A stretch of DNA of 64,000 nt, taken from the NCBI GenBank assembly GCA_964489525.1, contig CAZAYY010000013.1:1-64000 (forward strand). Direction: 5' to 3'. The notes beneath the pieces are model-generated. The model did no database searches and was not told where the DNA came from. It worked only from the letters and a program-made list of their open reading frames with translations. Both the position numbers and the translations under genes were made by a program. Below, in pieces: positions 15,454 to 23,924 of the stretch (within the stretch, counting starts at the first letter, position 1; every line of letters starts with the position of its first letter). This DNA is from CAZAYY01 sp964489525. GTDB lineage: Bacteria; Chloroflexota; Anaerolineae; Anaerolineales; JABWBV01.

Positions 15454-18171
15454 ATGAAAGATTTGGAAAGCATTCTAAAAAAACTAACCCTGGAAGAAAA
15501 GGTCTCTTTGTTGGCCGGCGCCGACTTGTGGACCACAGTTCCCATCCTGCGCCTGGGTGTGCCCAGCCTGAAAATGACGGATGGTCCGAACGGTGCCAGG
15601 GGGGCAGGAGGGTTCACAGGTCCGCCTTCGGCTTGTTTCCCGGTTGGCGTAGCCTTGGCGGCAACCTGGAACCCGGAGTTGGTCTGGGAAATTGGCGCGG
15701 CCCTGGCTGAAGAAACCCTGGCGAAAGGGGCACAGCTGCTTTTAGCGCCCACGGTGAATTTACACCGCTCACCCCTGGCCGGGCGGAATTTCGAGTGTTA
15801 TTCAGAAGACCCCTGGCTTACGGCTCGGATGGCGGTGAACTACATCCAGGGCCTGCAAAGCGCCGGGGTGGGGGCCTGTATCAAGCACTTTGTCTGCAAC
15901 GATTCCGAATTTCAGCGGAATTCAATCAGTTCGGTGGTGCCTGAGCGCGCCTTGCGAGAGCTGTACCTTTACCCATTTATGGTAGCGCTGCAGGAAGCCC
16001 AGCCCTGGGCAGTGATGTCTGCCTACAATAAAATCAATGGGGCATGGGCCAGCGAAAATTCTCGCTTGCTGGAAGAAATCCTCAAAGGGGAGTGGGGTTT
16101 TGATGGCGTGGTGATCTCAGACTGGTATGGGACCTATACGGATGAGGTTTTTAGCAATGGCCTGGACCTTGAAATGCCTGGACCGGCCCGGCACATGGGT
16201 GAACAGCTGGTTCGTCCACTGCGGAAAGGCCAGTTAGGCCGGCAAAAATTGGATGATAAGGTCCGGCGAATTCTTAAACTGATGGATAAGGCTGGTTTGT
16301 TCGACCAACCTGCCAACCACGCCGAGACAGCCTATGACTCCCCCGAACATCGCCGGCTAATCCGAAAAGCAGCAGGTGAGGCGGTTGTTTTGCTGAAAAA
16401 CCAAAATGGCTTGCTCCCACTTGGGAACAGGGCTGGCAGGTCGCCTCATCCAGCGGGTGGTATTCGCTCTCTGGCAGTCATTGGGCACCATGCCCAATCT
16501 CCGGTAATTATGGGAGGGGGTAGTTCCAGTGTGAACCCACATCCTATCTCCACACCCCTTGAAGCCATCCAGACTCGCGCCGGGGGGCAAATTGAAGTGC
16601 GCTATGCGCCGGGTGTTTTACTGTACAAGGATTTACCCCTTCTCAACCCCGCCTGGCTGACCTGTGGAGATGGCAGCTACAACGGCTGGCAGCTTTTGCT
16701 GTATAACAACGCTGAATTTTCAGGCCAACCAGCCGATTTGCGATACATCAACCGGACAGAAATTTCCTGGCAAGGCGAGCTGCTTTCCAGGCTGAAAACG
16801 CCAGATAACTTCTCGGCCAGGTTGGACGCATTCTTGCAAGTTCCTGAGGCCGGACATTACCAGTTTGAGTTAAAAAGCTCCGGACGCTGCCGGTTGTGGG
16901 TGGGCGACAGGTTGGTTGTGGACCGGTTCTCTGGCCAGGCGGCTCCGGCCCCAGCCATGCAGCAAATCGAAAACCGGGGTGAAATGGATTTACAGCCCGG
17001 GGTGGCTTATGGGCTGCGGTTGGAATACATCCACGAAACGCAATCCCCGTGGGAAGGGCTGCGCCTGGGCTGCCTGCTGCCCCAACCCCTGGATATGCAA
17101 AGTGAGGCTGTCCAGCTTGCTGGGGCCTGTGATGCTGCGGTGGTGTTTGTTGGGCTGACCCCTGAGTGGGAAAGTGAAGGGTTCGACCGCCTCGACCTGG
17201 ATTTACCTCTTGCTCAGGCAGAACTTATTGAGCAGGTGGCTCAAGTGAACCCCAACACCATTGTCGTGATCAGCGCGGGCTCGCCGGTTTCCATGCCCTG
17301 GTTGGAGCATGTTTCTTCAGTGCTGTATTCCTGGTACCTGGGCCAGGAGGTAGGCAATGCAATTGCCGATTTGCTGTTTGGCGAGGTCAACCCCTCTGGT
17401 AAACTACCCACCAGTTTTCCAAAACGCTTGAAAGATACCCCGGCCTACCTGCATTATCCTGGCGAAAACGGGGAGGTTTTTTATGGTGAAGGAATTTATA
17501 TCGGCTACCGCTATTACGACATAAAGGACGTTGAACCCCTCTTTCCTTTTGGGTTTGGTCTTTCTTACACAACTTTCAAATACCTGGCGGCGTTTTTGGA
17601 TAAACCCCGGTACACAACCAACGAAACCATCCAGCTTACAGTGACTGTCGAAAACACGGGTCCGGTTTTGGGCCATGAGATTGTCCAGGTTTATGTTCAC
17701 CCGGTGAAATCTGTTGTGGGCCGTCCACCCCGTGAATTGAAGGCATTCAAGAAGCTGCCCATTGAACCAGGCCAAAGTCAAACCATCTGCCTGGAACTTA
17801 ATCCAAAAACCTTCGCTTTTTATGATGTGCTGCATGGGGAGTGGGTGGTTGAGCCTGGCCTCTATCTGCTTGAGGTTGCCAGTTCTTCCCGCGACATCCA
17901 TTTCACCTTGGAATTTACCCTTGAAGCGGCAGGGCAGAGCTATACCGATCATAGTCGTTTGGGAATCAATACCCCCCTGCGGTTTTTATTTGAAAACCCG
18001 GCCAGCCGGGCGATTTTAGAAAAACACGCGGGGAGTTATATCAAGCACCCCCAACTGCACCTGGTTATGGATATGAACCTGGTTCAGCTTTCTCACTATG
18101 CTCCATTCATTCTCACCCGCCGCTTCCTGGAAAAAATTGATAAAGAATTGGCGGAGATTCATCTTTCATAA
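15454..18171 (+). CDS. Glycoside hydrolase family 3 beta-glucosidase with PA14 insert
   Basis: This 905-residue enzyme has the GH3 N-terminal barrel (1-290) with KHFVCND (Lys144-His145) and the nucleophile Asp223 in VISDWYG. The GH3 C-terminal alpha/beta domain is interrupted by a PA14-like beta-barrel (about 405-540), and a fibronectin-III-like C-terminal domain (about 705-775) follows. GH3-PA14 enzymes cleave terminal beta-linked glucose or related sugars. No signal peptide is seen, so it is probably cytoplasmic and acts on imported oligosaccharides. Exact substrate unknown. Confidence 0.92.
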   Translation: MKDLESILKKLTLEEKVSLLAGADLWTTVPILRLGVPSLKMTDGPNGARGAGGFTGPPSACFPVGVALAATWNPELVWEIGAALAEETLAKGAQLLLAPTVNLHRSPLAGRNFECYSEDPWLTARMAVNYIQGLQSAGVGACIKHFVCNDSEFQRNSISSVVPERALRELYLYPFMVALQEAQPWAVMSAYNKINGAWASENSRLLEEILKGEWGFDGVVISDWYGTYTDEVFSNGLDLEMPGPARHMGEQLVRPLRKGQLGRQKLDDKVRRILKLMDKAGLFDQPANHAETAYDSPEHRRLIRKAAGEAVVLLKNQNGLLPLGNRAGRSPHPAGGIRSLAVIGHHAQSPVIMGGGSSSVNPHPISTPLEAIQTRAGGQIEVRYAPGVLLYKDLPLLNPAWLTCGDGSYNGWQLLLYNNAEFSGQPADLRYINRTEISWQGELLSRLKTPDNFSARLDAFLQVPEAGHYQFELKSSGRCRLWVGDRLVVDRFSGQAAPAPAMQQIENRGEMDLQPGVAYGLRLEYIHETQSPWEGLRLGCLLPQPLDMQSEAVQLAGACDAAVVFVGLTPEWESEGFDRLDLDLPLAQAELIEQVAQVNPNTIVVISAGSPVSMPWLEHVSSVLYSWYLGQEVGNAIADLLFGEVNPSGKLPTSFPKRLKDTPAYLHYPGENGEVFYGEGIYIGYRYYDIKDVEPLFPFGFGLSYTTFKYLAAFLDKPRYTTNETIQLTVTVENTGPVLGHEIVQVYVHPVKSVVGRPPRELKAFKKLPIEPGQSQTICLELNPKTFAFYDVLHGEWVVEPGLYLLEVASSSRDIHFTLEFTLEAAGQSYTDHSRLGINTPLRFLFENPASRAILEKHAGSYIKHPQLHLVMDMNLVQLSHYAPFILTRRFLEKIDKELAEIHLS

Positions 18172-18239
18172 CCGATCATGAACCCTCTGGTGTGAACCTG
18201 CTGTAGAAATCCAGCAAAATAATTGATAAGATACTCTTT

Positions 18240-18884
18240 ATGAAACTATTTATTGAAACACCCGTTATTGCACGAATGCCCACACCTGCTGGTGATTTCC
18301 AACTGCACGTGTTTTTAGACAAAACCACAAACAAAGAACATCTGGCGCTGGTCAAGGGGGATGTTGCAGGCAAGGAAAATGTCCTGGTTCGGGTGCATTC
18401 CGAATGTTTCACCGGGGATGTGTTGGGATCCATGCGTTGTGACTGCGGCGACCAGCTGCACCGTGCCATGGAAGCTATTGCCCAGGCAGAATGTGGTGTA
18501 CTGATTTATCTGCGCCAGGAAGGCCGGGGAATTGGCCTGGTTGCTAAGCTTCAGGCATACAACCTGCAAGACCGCGGCATGGACACAATTGACGCCAACC
18601 TGGCGCTTGGTCACCAGGCGGATGAGCGCGAATACTCGATTGCAGCCTTCATTTTGCAGCAGTTGCAAGTTGTCTCGATTCGGTTGATTACCAACAACCC
18701 TCACAAAATCATCTCCCTGCGTGAGCTTGGCGTCTGCATTACAGAACGCACCAGCCTGGATGTCAGTGTAAACCCGGAAAACGAGGGGTATCTACGCACC
18801 AAAGCCAACCGGATGGATCATCTCATCAATCTGGACGAATCCAACCCCGATAACGAGCCAGGCGATGAACCAACCCAGCCCTGA
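18240..18884 (+). CDS. ribA: GTP cyclohydrolase II (monofunctional)
   Basis: This 214-residue protein is a stand-alone GCH II, which opens GTP to 2,5-diamino-6-ribosylamino-pyrimidinone phosphate. Zinc ligands are the Cys residues of HSECFTGDVLGSMRCDCGDQ; YLRQEGRGIGL and LITNNPHKI are also conserved. The Tyr before the RQEGR motif is kept, so normal GCH II chemistry is expected. There is no fused DHBP synthase. It is the first gene of a seven-gene run, and the next start lies inside its 3' end (20-nt overlap). It may serve riboflavin or a different product. Confidence 0.93.
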   Translation: MKLFIETPVIARMPTPAGDFQLHVFLDKTTNKEHLALVKGDVAGKENVLVRVHSECFTGDVLGSMRCDCGDQLHRAMEAIAQAECGVLIYLRQEGRGIGLVAKLQAYNLQDRGMDTIDANLALGHQADEREYSIAAFILQQLQVVSIRLITNNPHKIISLRELGVCITERTSLDVSVNPENEGYLRTKANRMDHLINLDESNPDNEPGDEPTQP

Positions 18885-19602
18885 CTTTGTTGAAGCCGTC
18901 CAAGCCTGCATGGCCAACTCAAACCCTGACCCAGGGCAGGAGGGTCGTCCATGGGTTTGCCTGGCTTATGCTCAAAGCCTGGATGGCTCCATCACCCCCA
19001 CCCCTGGACAGCCCTTTGCGGTGAGTTCTGCGGAAAGTTTACGGGCAACCCATTACCTGCGCAGCCTTCACCAGGCGATTTTGGTAGGTATCGGCACCGT
19101 TCTGGCGGATGACCCGCAGCTAACGGTGCGCCTGGTTGCTGGAGAGAGCCCCCAGCCGGTGGTTTTAGACCGCCAACTGCGTTTTCCACTTTCCGTCCGT
19201 ATGGCTTCAAATCCGAAAAAACCCTGGGTTTTCACCGCCCAAAATGCACCTGAGGAAAAAAGCAGAGCACTGCAGGCAGCTGGCTTTTGGGTGATTCGCT
19301 GCCCGGAAAACCTGGCCACCCCTGCTGGCTTGGCCTGGATGCTGGACTATTTGGGTAAGTTGGGGGTTAAAACCCTGATGGTCGAGGGGGGAGGCGGTGT
19401 GATTTCCTCGTTCTTGCAGGCGAACCTGGTGAATTGGGTGGCGTTAACCCTAACGCCGCGTTTCTTTGGCGGGTACCCTGCTGTTCAAAAATACCTCGGA
19501 ATGGAAACCGAAGCCGGTTGGTCTTTTCCGACTTTGGTAGACCCTGTGGCAGTCCCTCAAGGGGGGGACTTTTGGCTCATTGGCCGGATAAAATTCCCAT
19601 GA
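18865..19602 (+). CDS. RibD C-terminal-type pyrimidine reductase
   Basis: This 245-residue protein corresponds to the NADPH-dependent reductase half of RibD (DHFR-like fold). It shows SLDGSITP, the substrate segment ILVGIGTVLADDPQLTVR and a VEGGGGVISSFL stretch near the end. The deaminase half is absent, as in yeast Rib7 and many secondary-pathway paralogues. It could reduce the ribosyl side chain of the GCH II product. No ribH, ribE or ribB is in the window. It overlaps ribA by 20 nt and the next gene by 4 nt. Confidence 0.88.
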   Translation: MNQPSPDFVEAVQACMANSNPDPGQEGRPWVCLAYAQSLDGSITPTPGQPFAVSSAESLRATHYLRSLHQAILVGIGTVLADDPQLTVRLVAGESPQPVVLDRQLRFPLSVRMASNPKKPWVFTAQNAPEEKSRALQAAGFWVIRCPENLATPAGLAWMLDYLGKLGVKTLMVEGGGGVISSFLQANLVNWVALTLTPRFFGGYPAVQKYLGMETEAGWSFPTLVDPVAVPQGGDFWLIGRIKFP

Positions 19603-20612
19603 AACCATCCAAAGCCCTGCTTTTTACCGCACCCCGACAGGTTGCCGTGATGGTTGAGCACCTTCCAAAGCCTCAACCCGGACAGGTTCTTGTCCGTTCC
19701 AAGTTTTCTGCCATCAGTGCTGGAACCGAAATGCTCATTTACCGGGGCCAGGCACCTGCTGCCCTGAAGGCCGATGCGTCGATTCCTTCTCTGGCTGGCA
19801 GCCTGGCCTTCCCCTTGAAGTATGGTTATGCTTGTGTGGGTGAGGTGATCGAGGTCGGTCAGCATGTCTCTCCAGATTGGATCGGCCGCCTGGTGTTTTC
19901 TTTCCAGCCGCACCAGCAATTTTTCAACGCATCTTTGGATGAGATCATTCCAGTACCTGCGGACATATCCCCGGAAAACGCCCTTTTTTTGCCCAACATG
20001 GAAACAGCCGTTAACTTCGTGATGGATGGGCATCCGGTCATTGGAGAACGGGCTGCGGTTTTTGGGCAGGGCATTGTCGGTTTGCTGACAACGGCTTTAC
20101 TCTCCTTCTTTCCCCTCTCACAGCTGCTCACTTTCGACCATATTGCTCTGCGCAGGCGGGTTTCACTGGAGTTGGGCGCCCACAGCAGCCTGGACCCCAA
20201 CATCCTGGAAGTGCCGGGTTTATTTGACGGCTTGGGACAGTTTGACCTGGCATTTGAGGTTTCTGGAGCCCCACTGGTCTTAAACCAGGCGATTCAAATG
20301 GTGGGGTATGGAGGTCGGGTGGTAGTGGGTTCGTGGTATGGGGTAAAGCAGGCTCCGATCGATTTGGGCGGTGTGTTTCACCGCAACCGCATCCGCCTGC
20401 TAAGCTCACAGGTCAGCACCATTGCCCCTGAATACAGCGCCCGTTGGACAAAGTCCCGCCGGTTTGATACCGCCTGGCAGATGATTGGGCGGTTGAACCC
20501 CACCCGCCTGATCACCAGCCGGTTTCCAATTGACCAGGCAGCAGAAGCCTACCACCTTTTGGATTCTTCGCCTGGAGACCATCTCCAGGTGATTTTTGAA
20601 TATCAGGAGTAA
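19599..20612 (+). CDS. MDR-family zinc-type alcohol dehydrogenase-like protein
   Basis: This 337-residue medium-chain dehydrogenase/reductase-like protein has an N-terminal GroES-like domain (SAISAGTEMLIYRG, about 35-48) and a Rossmann domain with AAVFGQGIVGLLT near 148-160. The usual catalytic zinc Cys-His pattern and the four-Cys structural zinc loop are not seen, so it may be a zinc-independent oxidoreductase. The ATG at 19599 overlaps the previous stop (ATGA); longer upstream readings overlap the RibD-like gene and are rejected. It is likely an NAD(P)H step in the same pathway. Confidence 0.82.
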   Translation: MKPSKALLFTAPRQVAVMVEHLPKPQPGQVLVRSKFSAISAGTEMLIYRGQAPAALKADASIPSLAGSLAFPLKYGYACVGEVIEVGQHVSPDWIGRLVFSFQPHQQFFNASLDEIIPVPADISPENALFLPNMETAVNFVMDGHPVIGERAAVFGQGIVGLLTTALLSFFPLSQLLTFDHIALRRRVSLELGAHSSLDPNILEVPGLFDGLGQFDLAFEVSGAPLVLNQAIQMVGYGGRVVVGSWYGVKQAPIDLGGVFHRNRIRLLSSQVSTIAPEYSARWTKSRRFDTAWQMIGRLNPTRLITSRFPIDQAAEAYHLLDSSPGDHLQVIFEYQE

Positions 20613-20615
20613 AGT

Positions 20616-20999
20616 ATGTATACCGTTGCTGTAAAACGCGATTTTATTGCCCAACATTACCTGATCGGTGGGGACTGGGGTTCGGAAAATCTACCCCATT
20701 CCCATCACTATGTGTTGGAACTGCAGCTGCAGGGACAGGATTTAGACCCACATGGCTACCTGGTGGACATTGTGGATATCGAGAAACAATTGGATGCCGT
20801 GGTGGCCTCGTACCGCGACCGTATGCTGAATGACCAGCCTGCTTTTTCCGGGTTAAATCCTTCGATTGAACATTTTTCGCGAATTTTGTGCAAGGAACTT
20901 TCCATCCGGATTCAGGCGGCCAACATTCTAATCTTTACGGTGGTGCTTTGGGAAAATGAAATTGCCTGGGCTTCGTATCGGTTGAATCGCCAGGGATAA
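20616..20999 (+). CDS. 6-pyruvoyltetrahydropterin synthase-like protein (PTPS/QueD family)
   Basis: This 127-residue protein has the T-fold PTPS pattern: zinc ligands His14 (AQH) and His28/His30 (PHSHHY), LVDIVDIEKQL, LNDQPAFSGLNPSIE and the substrate-anchoring Glu in VLWENE. In QueD the catalytic Cys occupies CxxxHGH; here that position is Glu (ENLPHSH). That resembles the PTPS-III type that cleaves dihydroneopterin triphosphate to 6-hydroxymethyl-dihydropterin. Normal sepiapterin or queuosine-precursor chemistry is therefore unlikely. It lies 3 nt after the MDR gene and 7 nt before the glycosyltransferase. Confidence 0.85.
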   Translation: MYTVAVKRDFIAQHYLIGGDWGSENLPHSHHYVLELQLQGQDLDPHGYLVDIVDIEKQLDAVVASYRDRMLNDQPAFSGLNPSIEHFSRILCKELSIRIQAANILIFTVVLWENEIAWASYRLNRQG

Positions 21000-21006
21000 C
21001 CCCAAA

Positions 21007-22098
21007 ATGCGGGTCGGGTTGTTGATTTATGGGTCCCTCGACACCGTTTCGGGCGGATACTTATACGACCGAAAACTGGTGGATTTTTTGCGTTCTCATC
21101 GCCATACTGTCGAAATCTTTTCGATTCCCTGGCGCAGTTACCCGGCTCATCTAACGGATAATTTTCACCCGGGTCTTTACCAGAAATTAGCCAACGCTCA
21201 GGTGGACTTTTTGATTGAGGATGAACTCAACCATCCATCCCTCTTTCTTCTCAACCGCCGTTTGCGGGCTGCCGGAGTTGGGTATCCTCGAATTGGGCTG
21301 GTTCATCACCTGCGCAGCAGCGAAAACCACCCAAAGCTGCCTGCCAGGGTGTATGGTTGGGTGGAAAAACGCTACCTGCAAACCCTGGACGGGTTTATTT
21401 TTAACAGTCAGACCACCCTGGAGGCGGTTCGCAGGCATATGGGCTGGACCACCATTCCAAAACCACATGTGATCGCCCTGCCTGCCGGGGATCGCTTTAA
21501 ACACAAAGGTCTGCTTCCATCCGCCATTCAGGCCCGTGCGCAGCAACCTGGGCCGCTGCGGGTTTTGTTTTTGGGTAATGTGATCCCCCGCAAGGGGTTA
21601 CATACGCTGTTGGATGCAATTCACCAGGCCCCTGATGTTTACCTGACCGTAGCGGGTAGTGTTGATACCGACAAAGCCTATTTTTCAAGCATTCAAAAAC
21701 AAGTTGCCCGCCTGAGCCTGGCAAACCGGGTGAGGTTTTTAGGAGCGGTGGGTGAAGATGCCGCCGCCGATCAGCTTCTGCAAAACCATGTTCTGGCGGT
21801 GCCTTCTTCGTACGAAGGATTTGGCATTGTCTATCTGGAGGCAATGGGAGCCGGGCTACCAGCCATTGGGACAACCCGAGGTGGAGCGGCCGAAATGATC
21901 CAGCACCAGGTTTCGGGTTTCCTGGTGGAGTCTGGAGATGCTGCTGCACTGGGAGCGTTCTTAAACCGGTTAAATCAAAACCGTAATCTGCTGGCCAAGA
22001 TGAGCATGGCTGCACAAACTCGCTTTGCTGAATTTCCAGGATGGAATGAAAGCATGGCTAAAATCGTTGATTTTTTAGGGTCAAATTGGGCGAAATAA
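21007..22098 (+). CDS. Family 4 glycosyltransferase
   Basis: This 363-residue GT-B enzyme has an N-terminal acceptor domain with MRVGLLIYGSLDTVSGGYLY. The C-terminal nucleotide-sugar domain shows LRVLFLGNVIPRKGLHTLL, then VPSSYEGFGIVYLEAMGAGLPAIG (the E-x7-E retaining GT4 signature) and GGAAEMI. It should transfer a sugar from a UDP- or GDP-sugar to a cluster product or carrier. It is sandwiched between the PTPS-like gene and a methyltransferase in the same operon. Confidence 0.9.
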   Translation: MRVGLLIYGSLDTVSGGYLYDRKLVDFLRSHRHTVEIFSIPWRSYPAHLTDNFHPGLYQKLANAQVDFLIEDELNHPSLFLLNRRLRAAGVGYPRIGLVHHLRSSENHPKLPARVYGWVEKRYLQTLDGFIFNSQTTLEAVRRHMGWTTIPKPHVIALPAGDRFKHKGLLPSAIQARAQQPGPLRVLFLGNVIPRKGLHTLLDAIHQAPDVYLTVAGSVDTDKAYFSSIQKQVARLSLANRVRFLGAVGEDAAADQLLQNHVLAVPSSYEGFGIVYLEAMGAGLPAIGTTRGGAAEMIQHQVSGFLVESGDAAALGAFLNRLNQNRNLLAKMSMAAQTRFAEFPGWNESMAKIVDFLGSNWAK

Positions 22099-22114
22099 CT
22101 CAAAAAGGGTGATC

Positions 22115-23002
22115 ATGTGGAATTATGATTTTCAGCGCTATTTAACCGCAAAAAAGACCGTGGATGACAGGGCATTAAACCGGAGTGTTTCCGAGTGCAT
22201 GGTTCGCACACTGCGCACTGAATTCTCTTTCAAACCTTTGCGGGTTTTAGAAGTAGGCTGTGGTACAGGGACGATGTTGGACCGGCTGGGGGAGTGGGGT
22301 GTATTCCGGCAGGCCAGCTACCTGGGAATTGACAGCGACCCAGCCAATATTGCTTATGCCCGGGGCCGTTTTTTGGGCGAGAAGAATCAGCCAAGCTTTG
22401 AAAATCAACCGGGTTTGGAAAGTGCGTTCCAGGTTGCCGATGTGGTTCAGTTCTGGCAGGAGCCTGTCCATGCAGGCAGGTATGATTTGTTAGTGGCTCA
22501 TGCTTTTTTGGACCTTTTGGATATTCCTGCTGCACTCCCCGAACTTCTGAAGCTGTTGGCGCCGGGTGGTTATTATTATTTCACCATAAATTTTGATGGG
22601 GATACGATTTTCCAGCCCGAGTTGGATTTGAAATTCGAAGCCCAATTGGTTGATCTTTACCACCGGAGTATGGACGAGCGCCAGGTTAATGGAGCACCCT
22701 CCGGGGACAGCCGGGCGGGGCGCCACCTGTTTGCCCATCTTGAAGCAGCCGGTGCACAGATTCTGGAAGCCGGGCCCTCGGATTGGGTGGTTTTCCCAAG
22801 GGACGGGGTTTACCCGGGGGATGAGGCCTATTTTCTTGCGCATATCCTTCACTTTTTTGAAACCACGCTGGCTGGAACCCCCGGCCTGGACGAGCAGCGT
22901 TTCCATAAGTGGCTTAAAGCCCGCCGCTTGCAAATTGAACAAGGCCAATTGGTGTATATTGCCCACCAACTTGATTTTTTTGGTAAGATACCCGCCATAT
23001 GA
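22115..23002 (+). CDS. Class I SAM-dependent methyltransferase
   Basis: This 295-residue protein has the SAM-binding motif I LRVLEVGCGTGTMLDRLG (about 46-63), an acidic ribose-binding strand YLGIDSDP and a motif IV-like YDLLVAHAFLDLLD. The C-terminal part contains a substrate cap. The ATG at 22115 follows AAAGGGTG; a GTG at 22109 is also possible. Its stop overlaps the ATG of the next gene by 4 nt. Methyl acceptor unknown; cluster context suggests a pterin/pyrimidine glycoside or its carrier. Confidence 0.88.
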   Translation: MWNYDFQRYLTAKKTVDDRALNRSVSECMVRTLRTEFSFKPLRVLEVGCGTGTMLDRLGEWGVFRQASYLGIDSDPANIAYARGRFLGEKNQPSFENQPGLESAFQVADVVQFWQEPVHAGRYDLLVAHAFLDLLDIPAALPELLKLLAPGGYYYFTINFDGDTIFQPELDLKFEAQLVDLYHRSMDERQVNGAPSGDSRAGRHLFAHLEAAGAQILEAGPSDWVVFPRDGVYPGDEAYFLAHILHFFETTLAGTPGLDEQRFHKWLKARRLQIEQGQLVYIAHQLDFFGKIPAI

Positions 23003-23904
23003 GTGAACCATCGCTTGCCCAACGATCATTTCGATATCTTACTTTGGCCGATAAACCTGCTGTTCAGGCGCTGACTGCCAACACCTGGGGGGATGGCAGT
23101 GAAGATTATGTGGTTGAAGTATTTGAAGATTGGGTGAAAGACCCGGCTTGCCATTTTGTGGCGGCATTGAGTGCGGGCCAGGTGGTGGGGGTGGCGAATA
23201 TTCGCGATTTAGGGAATGGAGAGTTCTGGCTGGAAGGTCTGCGCATAGACCCCGGTTTTCGCGACCAGGGAATTGGTTGGGCGCTGCATCATTACAATCT
23301 CCAAATGGCCCAAGCGCTGGGTGCGCGGGTACTCCGCTATGCAACCGGCAGCGAAAATGCCATCAGCCAGAAGTTTGCCTTGCGCAGCGGGTTTCACCCT
23401 GCCGGCCTGCACAGGCGCTACACAAACCAACCCAAACCAGGCCGCTTCTTTGCAGAAAAGTTGGACGGCAGTGCACTGCAAGCCTTGCTGCCCTTGCTGA
23501 GCCAGAATGTGATTCGGGAAAAACAGGGACTGTATCAATACGATTGGTCATGGCAGATACTGACGCCTGAAAGATTATTGGTTCACCTTTCCAGAGGGGA
23601 GGTGTTTGCTCACCCTGGTGGTGGAGCCGCTGCCAGCTGGGCAATTTGCGCCAGCCTGGAACCAGAGAAATTCGAAATTTACCATTTGGATGGGGCCAGC
23701 CCTGCTGTCCAGGCCGAATTGCTCCAAGCGCTGAGCGCGTATGCAGAAGAACAGCGCCTGATAACGAACCCTCCTGAGTTTAAAGTGCAAATTCGGATTC
23801 CAGATGGTCTTTCTCAAACGGATTTGCTGCTTGCTTCAGGTTTCGTGCCTGCTGAACATGCACTTTGGGTTTTTGAAAAAATATTTACTGCGCCTGGAAC
23901 TTGA
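22999..23904 (+). CDS. GNAT-family N-acetyltransferase, tandem-domain
   Basis: This 301-residue protein has one clear GNAT domain (about 10-135), with LEGLRIDPGFRDQGIGWALHHY matching the acetyl-CoA-binding motif A (R/Q-x-x-G-x-G/A). A second region of similar length (about 155-300) is a degenerate GNAT-like copy. Acceptor unknown. It overlaps the methyltransferase by 4 nt, so it may belong to the pterin-like cluster or simply be cotranscribed. Confidence 0.82.
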   Translation: MSEPSLAQRSFRYLTLADKPAVQALTANTWGDGSEDYVVEVFEDWVKDPACHFVAALSAGQVVGVANIRDLGNGEFWLEGLRIDPGFRDQGIGWALHHYNLQMAQALGARVLRYATGSENAISQKFALRSGFHPAGLHRRYTNQPKPGRFFAEKLDGSALQALLPLLSQNVIREKQGLYQYDWSWQILTPERLLVHLSRGEVFAHPGGGAAASWAICASLEPEKFEIYHLDGASPAVQAELLQALSAYAEEQRLITNPPEFKVQIRIPDGLSQTDLLLASGFVPAEHALWVFEKIFTAPGT

Positions 23905-23924
23905 TTTTAGAAAGGTTATCGAAT

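Noticed and set aside
19434..19598. Longer N-terminus for the MDR dehydrogenase
   Set aside because: It overlaps the RibD-like gene in another frame; the ATG at 19599 forms a normal ATGA overlap and a normal N-terminus.
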